Below are positions 28,101 through 40,100 of a stretch of 64,000 nt of DNA, in pieces. Position numbers and translations under genes: made by a program. Position 1 is the stretch's first letter. Every line of letters begins with the position of its first letter. The DNA comes from Oxyruncus cristatus (Eukaryota; Chordata; Aves; Passeriformes; Cotingidae), in contig VXAY01002251.1 in the NCBI GenBank assembly GCA_013399855.1, positions 1-64,000 on the forward strand, given 5' to 3'. Below the pieces are notes generated by a model. That model was not told the origin of the DNA and made no database searches. It saw only the letters and a list, made by a program, of their open reading frames with translations.

Positions 28101-31100
28101 TCCATACCACAATGCTGTCCATGCTGCTGATGTCACACAAGCTATGCACTGCTATCTGAGGGAGCCCAAGGTAATGACAACCTTTCACACTGATGTTGCT
28201 TTCAGATGATTCTTGGATTTTTTTCCCAGGATTGAAATAAAACCCCAAAAGATAGCGAAAAGTGATTGCGTGCTGGAAGTCACCAACAAGTCAGGAGCAG
28301 TGTCAGCTACAGATCACAGACATTTTAATCAAGCTACTAGAGTCACTTCTCATCATGCAGGCAATGGTGTCTAAATGCTGTCATATGAGCTCCATCCACC
28401 ACATTGTGTACCAGCCACCCAGCAGTGGCTGCAGTTCTTCTACCATCAAATTCAGCAGAAGGCAATGCATGCATGTGCCTCAGTCACCTCAGGGCATAAG
28501 GTCCCCTCATCGGTATTTCAAAATACCAGTGCCACACCAGGAAAGGGCAAAACAATCCCTTCAGATGGGTCTGTTGCAAGGGTGTCCTCTGCAAAAGTAA
28601 ACAGGAGCATTTGACTGCTGCAGCAAGTCCTCACAGCGTCAGGGTGTGACATTGCCTTATGTTTCTGGAAGGCATTGTGATAGTGGAGTGCTGAGCCACA
28701 GTATAAGAACATGACTAGTCCTTCCTGGCTTGACTTGAGTGAAAGGATGTTCTGCTAGAACTAGCAGTTTGTTACATGAGAATATAGTAATGTTAAGTGA
28801 GGACAGGAGCAGGCCCCAGCTTTCCTGTACTTTCATCTCCTGCAAGATCTTCAAGTCCCTTCTGTCAAGAATTGCAGAGGACAGGCAACATCCAGAACCT
28901 GTACCATTACTGCTCTTCAGTTTTCATCTTGGGATGCTTCTTTCATCTCACAGACCTGTACTCCGTACAGACTCATCAGGCTGGTAGTAACTGCTTCGCT
29001 CTCAAAAACCGAAAATGCTAAGACTTGCTTTTAGTTCCTTTCAATTATAACAAAATTTGCAAAAAAAATCTGGACACGTTTTCAAACTTGGATATTTGAA
29101 GTTAGAAAGCTTATATTCTCTAACAAAATACACTTGAACTGAGATAGCTAACAGCCAGGGTTGAAATTTCAAAAGCTGATAAACTCTGCATTTTATAACA
29201 GTACCATGCTAGAAAAATGAAGCCTAATCTATTGGTGGCATTACTAAATACTGTGTGAGGCAGAGCTCTTACCATGTATGCTGGCATAGCCAACTTGCCA
29301 GTATACTTGTTTAATTTTTTAAACTGAATGCTTTAAACTATGCTCAAGCATTTCTATTTCAACAATCCATATATTGCCATGAACGATAAAAGAGATAAGA
29401 AATACAAACTCTAATAAAACACGATTATATAGTCTAGTATCTTTAAAGATGTTTGTTCAACTGTCACCTTAAAAACGTTAACAAAATTTATTTTGTATTT
29501 GACATTTGTATACAAATGCCTACAAAACCAAGCAATGCCAGCTGGTTTGTTCATTTGCCAAAAAAAGAAAAAGTGTTTACTGTTCATGTTGTGATTAATG
29601 TGTGTGATGCTTCAGCTTGCCAACTTCCTCACCCCGTCGGACATCATGCTGGGACTGCTAGCTGCTGCGGCCCATGACGTGGATCACCCAGGGGTCAACC
29701 AACCCTTTTTGATTAAAACGAAACACCACCTTGCCAGCCTGTACCAGGTAAAACTGCCCATCACGTTGCTAGCGTGTGAAATGGCGTCGAGGAGAGTTTA
29801 AGCAATTTGCAGTGAACTCTAATGCCAAAATCTGGCAGCGGGAGGATGCTGATCAAGTCATCCTGCACTTTATAGTCTGGACAATTTCAGTTAAGCTCCT
29901 CACCAGGTGTCACTTCTTGCAGCAGAGCTGATACACATGAGAAAGAAAGTGGAAATGTCACATTTTTTTGAGGACATTTATCAGTTGCCTGGGTTATTTC
30001 TGCTGTAGATCATCTGGGGTGAGGAACTGTGGGTAGGAGATTTAAAATCACAACAAGATGATTTTTATTTCATCTTCCTTCAGTGAGCAAGTAAGCAGCA
30101 GGTATGCTCTAAATTGGCACTGCATTAAAAGAAACTTTTGCTTCATATGGCTGTAGTAAAATTAAATACTCAATGAACACTGCATTAAAAAAAAAAATAG
30201 AAGATAGAGGAAACCAAAGGAAGAGTTGTAGACTTTTACAGTAATGTTCCTCAAGATATAAAGAAAGAACTTAAAAACAGCCACTAGGTCACATCACAGG
30301 CTGTCTAGATCAGTATCCTGTTTCTAAGACCAGCCACTGAAAGATCTCAGAGAGAAAAGTAAGTCTGGGATAAGTACAGAGCTGTCTGTCACCTGGTATA
30401 CTTACTTCCAGCTTTGGCAAGCAGTAGTAGAAAACTTCTGAAACAAAACCACAGACCCTCTTATTCAATAAATACCTATGAACACATACTGCCTGATTTT
30501 TGTGGTCCCTTTTGAATATGTTTGAGGTTTTGACCCACTTTGGAAGAGTCAACTTCAGCCTTCAACTTCATAATGAGGTGTCAGAAATAGAATGTCCTGA
30601 GTTAAAAATTAATCTCCCTGAAGAAGACTCACTAACAGTTTAGGGTTTACCATTTCACAGTACACGTTTTCATTGCGCAATGGTGCAACTGTTCTACCCT
30701 CAGATATGGGAATGGGCTGACTGTGAGAGCTCCAGTCAGGGCATGGTAATGCTCAAACACTGAAAGCTTTGTGACTGGCCTCATCATAAACTGATGCAGC
30801 ATATTATGTCACACCCATATGTGTCTGGACCATTTTATTCCAGTCTTTTCTAAATGTCAGGCCAGCTGAGTGAGGAGAGAATAAAGTCAGGGGCCTAAGC
30901 TGGGGGACTTTGGGAGTGTTATGTTAAGGATCCCTTGAAGATGAGTGAGGAGAGCCATTCCACAAAAACCCCTTGTCCTATTAAAGGTACAAACAATTCC
31001 TTCTCAAATTAATAGCGAGAAGCAGTAGTATATAACTAGGTTGAAAAATCAGGCTAATAGAGCTAAAATATTGGTATCTTGGAGAGACGGTTTCTGCTCA

Positions 31101-34100
31101 GTTGACTGGGCTTGAATTTACAAATGTTGGTTAGAAAAGGCAGTGACAATGCATAAAATGCAATCTTTCAACAGCAAATGAGATTTTAAGTGCTCTACTT
31201 AGGGACATTCACTGACAAGTTTTACTTATCTGAAATTGATCCCAGATTGTTTCCAAAGATATTAGTAGTATACAGTATATGTATGCCAGTAAAAATAATG
31301 GCTGGAAAAAAGTTTTGCTGAGAACATTTTTAGTAAAAAATTCAGATTCAGCGAATAGTCTTTAAAACATGTACTTTTAACATGTGCTTGAAACTGAAAC
31401 AGAGGAGTTCATGGGTTTTTGGTTTTTAAGTAGCAGAACTGCTGGGATTAATCAGAAAAAGGATCAAACGAAAGAAAGTAAATTTTAACATAGCTGGCAA
31501 TCATCTGTCACTGGGACATTGGACTTATCCATGTATGGCATCTCTTTGCTTTTGATGGTTTGACATTTAAATTAGAACTTTACATTTGGAAGAAAAGGTT
31601 TTGCAAAACGATGTGGGTCAGTATTTGGCAGAGATGCAAAGTGACAGCTTCTGAAGTGCATATATGAGAAGAGTCATGTTTCAGGAAGATTGGTGACATC
31701 ACCTAGGACTTCAGAGCTTTCAATATTTATTTTCAAACTAAATCCATATTTTATGATGCAAGACTTTTGTTTTTGTTTTTGGTTTGGTTTTTTTTTGTTA
31801 TCTATAGGGTAATTTCCACAGGAATCTGTTGCATGTGATTGCATGCACTTCAATATAGATGTATATAAGCTGGAAATGGAAAGTTATATTTTGGGCATCA
31901 GTTATAACAGTTCTACTTAAAAGCACCACTTCTAATTAAAGTGTCCTTTTTGGATATTTAACACTGTGTAGTTAAACTAAGTGCTCAATGACTAAGAATA
32001 GATGACCAAATCGAGAGAAATTCTGATCCACCTCCACTTCAAATTAAAATTGCAGTTTACATCTGGTTAATAGCAAGTCTTCCTCTCTTCAAGTTACTAT
32101 TCTTTTCCAAATGCGTATGTTGAGTGCAGTGGTTCAAACAGCTCAGGTAAAGTCACAGATTGGAGATATTGTGATAGTTTAAGTAAAATAAATAGGTTTT
32201 AATTCCTCACAGTCCTGAAGTCTATGTTTTAGCAATCCACCGGGTTTAGGCTTTTTAAATATGACAAGCTTCCCATAGTGCAGCCTCTAAAACAAACCTG
32301 AGCTACCAAGTTTTTTAAAAGAAAGAAAACATCAGGTGAAGCAGAGCTGAGAATCCCAGACTGCAAACCAGCACACAGACTTTTCTGTGCATGGGACATC
32401 TCCCCACCAGCCTAGGCGATCAGACAGCTCATGGCAATTAGTTTTAATAAGACAGTAGTGTGTTCCTAGGTGGAATAGCTGACTCTACTGATTGTTGGCA
32501 GCTGCTTCGGGGGTTCTGGCTCCATACATTTAGGAGGAGAGTCATATGACTTCATGCTCAGTTACTGCTTGTTAACTTGACCTTTCCTTTTCCCTCCTCC
32601 CTGCACTTTCAGCATGGGAAACTAGACAGTGCAGCAGTGTCAGTTTAAGGTTCCCCCTATAGCAGCAGGCAACTTACAGAAGTGGAAATACTTTAGGATC
32701 ATTACCTGAGTTTGCTTTTGCCTTTGAGTAACTGTTGGATGCAGGAAAATTCTCAGGTGCCTAATGCTCAGCCCTGTTCTGACTGGCCATCAGTACGGCC
32801 AAAAATCAGCTGCATCTGTGGAGCATAATTCCCTGGTTGAGGTAGGCACTGGTGAAGCAGCTCCGCACAGCAAGTAAGTCTGCCGTGCTGGAAGGGGTAT
32901 GGGATCACAGGGTGCTCCCAGGGGGATCTCCCCTGTCGGGATGTTTCAAGGGTGCAGTCAGACCAGGGTCCCAGGAATCTGTGCACACAGGCTCTGCCTT
33001 AAACAAGTGTAAGCGTTCCCAAAAAGCAAAGCAAAAGTGTCAGTCAGGTGGAATCTGCCTAATTCACCTTAGGAAGATGGAAGCCTGTGGTCTTGGGGTG
33101 ACTCCTGGGACCAGGATTCAGCTCTATGACTGGGTAGGTGGAAAAAAAAGAAAAAAAAATTGTTGTTATGCCCTATTACATTTCCTTGTTTTTCTTGGTC
33201 AGAGTGTAGGGTTGCAGAAGTCCATCCTGACGTATTAAGGCAAAAGGAGAAAAGGGCTATTTACGTTGGCAAACGAACAGAATTGCTGTCAACAGTCATT
33301 TCGATACTGCGTAACTAATGTTGAGATCTGAGTTTGTCAGCTCTTCCTAAGAAAAGGACTTAGTTTTTTGCATGGTTTGAAAGTTTTGGAGTTGGTTGTA
33401 CTTTGTTTCCTCCTCTCCCCACCCCCCCCAAGTATCCTTCATATCTGTAAGGGAAACAAACAAGTAAACAAACCCAGAGAAATACTAAAGCAACGTTGTT
33501 TGTGTGAATTCAAAAGGAACAAAAAGTACTGCAGAATGTACTGTAATAGCAAGTCAATCCAAATTGTACTCTCACCTTTGCACTAATTTTGAGCATGAAG
33601 CTTCGAGAAAAATAAAAATGCAGATTGGATCTTGGTTACTGGCAATGTGTAATGTTTCAACAGTCATTAGATATGACAGGATTGCAAAAGAGGATGGGGA
33701 AGCCTTAAGGAGAAAATTCTGTTCAGTCCCTCTTGGAAAAGTGGAAGCTGTGCATCATGTCCCACAGGGAAGGCAGCGCTATGGCAGCAACAACTCAGAC
33801 AGTGCATAAGGGATCTGGAGATTAACAGTGGCTGGAAAAAGGGATTCTGACTCTAATTTCCCCATCTGCAGTGACAGGGTAGGGTCCTTGCTCTGCTATC
33901 TGCTCAAAAGGTTTGATTGAGTGTTGATTTTTTTTAATCCAGTGCTTATCTACTGCAAAAGCCATAAACTACCTAAACCAGGGAACAGATGCTAGAATTT
34001 TCTGAACAAGTAACATTTCTGAGGCATTTGGTGATAGAAGGTACTCTGTGAACTAAACAAGTGATGATTGGCAAATGCATTGCATGTTAGGATAGTAATT

Positions 34101-37100
34101 TCAAGTCATCTGACATAAGATATCCAATTTGTTGTAATTTACTGACAACCTAGAAAGCTGGGTTTCTGTTCTCTAGCAATTTTTTCCAACCTAGCTTTGG
34201 TTCCACTTTGTTGGAAGCAAGCAAACAAAAAGGACTTAAAATTTGTTGCAGACTAAGTTGCTGAAGCCTGCAAATGCTCAGCAGTACTGCTACTTGTCTT
34301 GCTTTCACTGAACAGCTGCAGGCAGCTTCCAGTTCTCTGACTCCAAGGGAAATCTGGCAGTTTAGTTTTCTTTTTCTTGTCCACTCTGCATTCAAACTGT
34401 AGAGGTTGAGAAGTCAACACGAGATTAATAGGAGGCAAAAATATGATTTTACGCTCCTGCTTCAATTCATCTGTTAAAAAATCTGTTGGAATGCAAGCTA
34501 CCTCCCACTCAGGTGAGATTAGGTCCTCTGTCCACAGCAGGACTCAAAAACTGTAGAACAGGGCTCTAGGGCTGACCTTAGCTAAGAAATCCAGAAGCAC
34601 AAGGTCCTTAACTGTAGAAATCTAGACCAATTACTCTAATCCAAATGTGGCTAAAAAGCACACATTTTAGACTGACGTTACAGCATGTCCAGCCGGGTCT
34701 GGGTATCATGTGATCTGGAAAAACTGTATCTGTACCATGGATACCTGCCTAATCCTTGAATTTATTCCTGTTATTCCTCCCTAGAACGTTTCAGTGCTGG
34801 AGAACCATCACTGGCGATCTACAATAGGCATGCTGCGAGAGTCACGGCTCCTCGCCCATCTGCCCAAGGAGGTGACGTAAGTGTCCACGGGAAGAAATAC
34901 GTCACTGAAACTAATCCATGGCTTCCTTCACTCCTCTTAAAAGGACACTAGCAGAGAGACCCGGGCTTCAGAATAGGCTGAACTTCCTGCTCCCACTTGG
35001 TGCTAGTATGAAATCATGCTGAAGTATTTTCTAAGACCTAGCCACTTCTGCAGCACAGGAATGGCTACTCTCAGCACCGGGAACATGGGGAGGCCCAGCA
35101 GAGGTGGAGCTTTTCAGATCAGTTGTTGGTGTTTTTCATTTTACATAGCACCAGCTGAATATGGAAAGATTTAGTGATTAAAAAGCATGAAATAGGAAAT
35201 TGAAGGAGTTGGTCAAATAGCATCAAGACTGCTCAGGACTTCCACACCTGCCTGTGAAAGCATGGTCCGGCCTTCATGAGTGAAGCAAAAAAAAGCAACA
35301 ACATGAGCACCTTGGTCAAGTTGCTGCTAGCTTTGTATCTGCTGGTTTTGTGCAGTGCTAGTCCCATTGAGGAATGGAGGTTGAGCCAATGAACGGACTG
35401 TGATACTAAATTTTAAATCTCAAGTGACCTTACCAAGAATATAAACAAGTTACCTAGAAGCAATAAGCTCTGTATCTCTCCAGAAATTCTTTGCATCAGA
35501 CAGTTGCATCCACCTTCAGTTGGACTTCGGTCCAGACCTTCACAACTTTAACTACAACTTCAAAGTTTCAGTGTTAACCACTCAGGTCTGAGCAGCTGAA
35601 GTAAGACGTGAGCATTTTTCTTGATGCATCATGCTGTTGTTTTGGGGTGGGTTTTTGTACTTTCCTAGCACTTTTCAGAAGCTTTCAGAACAACCTGTGC
35701 CAAGAAGTATTTTTCTTCTACGTTATCTATTCCTCTTGAACCCATTTAGGCAGGTAGAATGGTTGTTACTTGGCAAACCCCAGCAGAGGCTGACCAAGCA
35801 GATCAGACTGGATCCATAAAGAAAGAGGAAGCATTATGCTAGCTGTGATCCGTAGCAGGTTGTTTTGAGCTATTCACGTTCAATGGTTCCATGATTAAAG
35901 GGGCGTATTTTCCTCCGCTGCAGACAGGACATCGAGCAGCAGTTGGGCTCCCTGATCTTGGCAACAGACATCAACAGGCAGAATGAGTTTTTGATCCGTC
36001 TGAAATCTCACCTTGACAATCAGGATTTGAGGCTGGAGGATGCACAAGACAGACATTTTATGCTTCAGGTAACTTTTTTCACTATTATTTTTACTCATTT
36101 TTCAAGTCACAGTATTTCCTGTTATATGTTGGAGTAGCGTATAATGGCGTGTCTGGACATCAGCCTCTCCCTATTACCATAAACACTTGCCTTCTGCCAC
36201 CTGGCATGTAAGGCAAGCATAAGGTGCCTCCGGTATTTCCTTCTGTAATTTCCTTGCGTTAAAAAGTTGTGAATGCAACAGATAGAGGAGTGTGTCAAGT
36301 GCTAAGAAATGAAGATAAGCTAATTATTTCCAGAGCAGTGCTTTCTCTTGCCAGGTAATGCTTTGATTGTAGTGTCTCTCTCTCTCCACTGGTGTTATTT
36401 TCTAGCACCAAGCAGGAGAGCCCCCTTGTTGGTGTGCTTTCCAGGACATCCTGACATCAGGTGTTCAAGTCATGTTCCTGTGATGGACTCAGAAACTGCC
36501 TCTGCAGATACAGCTGTTGCCATGGCAGCAGATGCTTCTCTAGAGCATCTACCCAGCTAATGAAAAAACCATGTTTTATTCAAAAATCAAATAGATTCAC
36601 ACTGTTTCTTCCAGTTAAGCTGCAGTCATTAGCAGACCCTTCAGAATAAAACTCGACCTATTAAAGCATTATTGTGATTAAAGTAGCTGCATATACTTGC
36701 TTCTTTGGAGAAATTACATTAATTTCATTCTTAAGTACATAAAGAAGTTGAAGTAATCATTATCATTTATAAAACAAATACCTACATGTTTTCCTTTTGT
36801 CAAAGTTACAGTTCCTTACTGTTGCAAGGAAAGGAGTGTTGATCTGGTAATTCTTCCCCCTCCTGCTCACTCATCCTGCATCAAACAGTCATCTGTCAGA
36901 TTCCTGCATAGACCATGCAGGGCAGGATGATGGGCTTATTATATTTCTGGACAAATTGGGCAAGAAAGTTGTGCAAATGCCAAAAGCAGAGGAATTATAG
37001 TTCTCAACTATGGCAAAAAGGTTTCTTATGTACTCTCTTGAAAATAGGAACTGGGGAACAAACATGATGAGATTTACTTATTTGGTGGATTAGTTGTGGA

Positions 37101-40100
37101 AGAATAAAAGAAAAAAAATCAAGGAATCTTGACTGATTGGAATAAGCTAAAGAATGTTTGAAAGGTCCTTGTAAAGACAATAACATTAGGGCTAATCAGC
37201 TTAATCCAGAGAGAAAAGTAACTTGGCGACTTCTCCCCTCTGGTTCACAGTTCTGAATTTATACAGGAAATATTTCTTATGTTTTCTTCACGGGTGCCAA
37301 AATGACTTCTGACTTCTGTCGGGCTAACTGACTGTGTTCATGACATGAACATCTTGTTCCAAGGCAGTAAGACAGGCAGACTACTACATGGTTTACTTTT
37401 CTGAAGCAGTTACTTGATTTTAAAAACCTCTTGCCCTCCTGTACTCGTTCCCCTGCAAAGCTCTTAAAAGTACTAGTTCACTAAGTGAAACCAAGCCAGG
37501 GGCAGTGCTGAGAGCCCTATGCTTAGCTTTGTAAACAAAAATGTGCAGACATTAAGATGAAGTGTAATTGAAGTGAGATGCAAGGTCACTCCCTGAGACT
37601 GCAGAGAAATGATGCCCAAGTATACCAGCTTGGCTCTTCCCTTCCTTGTCATCAGCCATGGATCCTGAGCCAAGCAGTCAGCAGGAGCCAGCCTGAGGCT
37701 TTTGTTGGCTTATTCCCTGCAAAGGATATCCAAAACACTTTGCAGCCTTGGAATTTGGCCCTCCCCTTGTTCTCACTACGGTAGAGCGGAGGGCTGAATG
37801 AAAGTTTTGTTTGCAGCTTAAATAAATGCTCTTTCCTCAAAGGGCACATTTGGGTGAGGCTGAGTCTCTAAAAGGTAATCTTAACCCTTCCCAGCATTGC
37901 TGGTGAGGCCTGGGAGTTTCATGACTTCAGCAGATTTACTGCTGAAGCATTGCTATACAGTAACTTCTTTTCTCACTCCTACTTTTATTCTTGCTTTCAG
38001 ATTGCACTCAAGTGTGCTGACATTTGCAACCCTTGCCGGCTCTGGGATCTGAGCAAACAGTGGAGTGAACGGGTCTGTGAAGAGTTTTACCGGCAAGGTC
38101 AGCCCCTTCAACTCACAGCAGTCCCCTCTTACCTCAGATTTCCGTGTTTTTTGTGTGATGAGTCAGAGGTAGCATTCAGCATAACCACCTTGCCTTGAAA
38201 TGTCCCTCGAGGATGAGATGTTGAGAGATACGCTGCCTCACTGGAAAAGTGGCAAGGGGCAGAAGAGCAACAAATGTTTCTCTGCCCTCACTGTTCCTCT
38301 ACCAGCATCAGGCAAGAGGGAGGCCTCTGCTGTGCCTCAGCACTGGAATTCAGCTGAAGAGCCCCTGTCTGGGTTCTTCTCCGAGAGCCCTCCGGTCACA
38401 CTGGCATTACTGAGCTGGAGCGGTGCTGGGGCCACACTGCCCTAAAATCCTACCACTGTCCACTACGTTTTATCTCACTCTTCATGCTCCCACTACAACT
38501 CTGATGGGAGCCTCACCCTCACTGTTTCCCAAATATGACACATTCTCCTGTCTACAAATGCAGAGAAAGAGTTCAAACACGCTTCCCAGGACGTTGTTGA
38601 AAGGGCCAAAGCAGGCAAGCCAAACCTCGGCTAGAACCTATTGCAAATGTTTTCAAACCCCTGCAGAGAGCGCAGTCAGGCAGGGTTTTTTTTGAAACAC
38701 AGTAATTACACCATTTGGCTCTATCTGCATAGGCAAGGTCATTCTGTGCTACAACACAGGGTGCAGCAGAGTTTAATCACTGCTAAATTCTTTGTTCGAA
38801 GCATCCTGAGAGTTGAAGGCAAGCAGTACAAACAGTAGAAAAGCATGCAATAAAATTCTCAGTTCATTAGAAATTCTGCACTACAGAATTAAGCCACGTC
38901 CGAACCGGTACCTGTTACAGTTATTCCATAACAAGGACAAATAGGTCAGCAAGTTAATTTTCAGCAAGTGTCAGTTTCAGCTGGTAAAACGTCTTTGGCT
39001 TTGATGCCTTTAAAGCAACAAAAAGCAACTTGCCAGATGCAGGTTTATTTCAGATGTATAGTCAAGGCATAATCAATATCCAGCTCATGAGATCAGGGCC
39101 CCAGTGGTGTGGTACCTTAGTGTACTGAGGGACCACGATGAGAAAGCACTCTCATCTCCTATAAATGTAAGCTTTTTCCACAGCCCTCAAGATTTATTAC
39201 TCTAACATCTAAAATATACCTCTGAAAGGAGACATCCGAGTATATGAGACCCATTAGAAGCATGAAAGGGAGAAAAAGAACATTTTTTGTGGGACAATAT
39301 ACAGAAACTGTGGTCTGACTATGGCTAGTGACTGTATAATGCTGTTAAGTGATACAAACCCCCCCAATAATAAATGGCATGCATTTAGATACCATTATCA
39401 CTTCAAAATGTTTTTGTAGACCTCTCTACCCCCTTATACACGGTGCTGGGGCTTGAAGGTATTTTTTTATACTTAAAGTATAAAATATATTTTTATTTAT
39501 GTATGTAAAATATATATTTTTTATACTTTAACATTTGAAAACCATAGCTCTCATGTTTTGATTTTTAACTATAGATGAGACTGACAATACCACAACTAGT
39601 GCCTTGTTTAATCTTCCTTCTGGAACAGATACAAAGTTTTAACATTTTTTTGTGTCAAAGATTTCTAATTCCATTTTAATAGTGACTCAGATCCTAATCT
39701 TCCAGTCTTCTGGTGCATCTACGCTTCATCTGTTAGTAAATAAAATATACAACCCATGTACACTTCATGGAGCACCTGATGCCCACAGCAGCTCCTAACA
39801 ACCTTTTTCTAGAAAAATACTTTAATTTGTTCTCAGATGTTTTAAAAGTCAGTTAGGAAGACAAGGTAAGTAATGCAACTTGATTTATTTATATGAAACT
39901 GGAACTAGTAAGAAAAAGTTTCAAGAAAATGGCTAATATTTAAGCAACATGAATGACCAATTTCTCTTATGAGGTTTTAGAACTGCTTGGAAGGTTTTAC
40001 CCACCATGAAAGTTTTCAGAAACTACATGCAGTTCCTTCTACAGCAACTTGAAGCACAAGAAAATTGACCATCATTTTAAGTTCTTAACATACAAAGGAA

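Noticed and set aside
28262..29021. Several overlapping + and - strand frames of 60-112 codons inside the exon e-f intron
   Set aside because: They overlap each other in different frames, show no motif and lie within a confirmed PDE7B intron.
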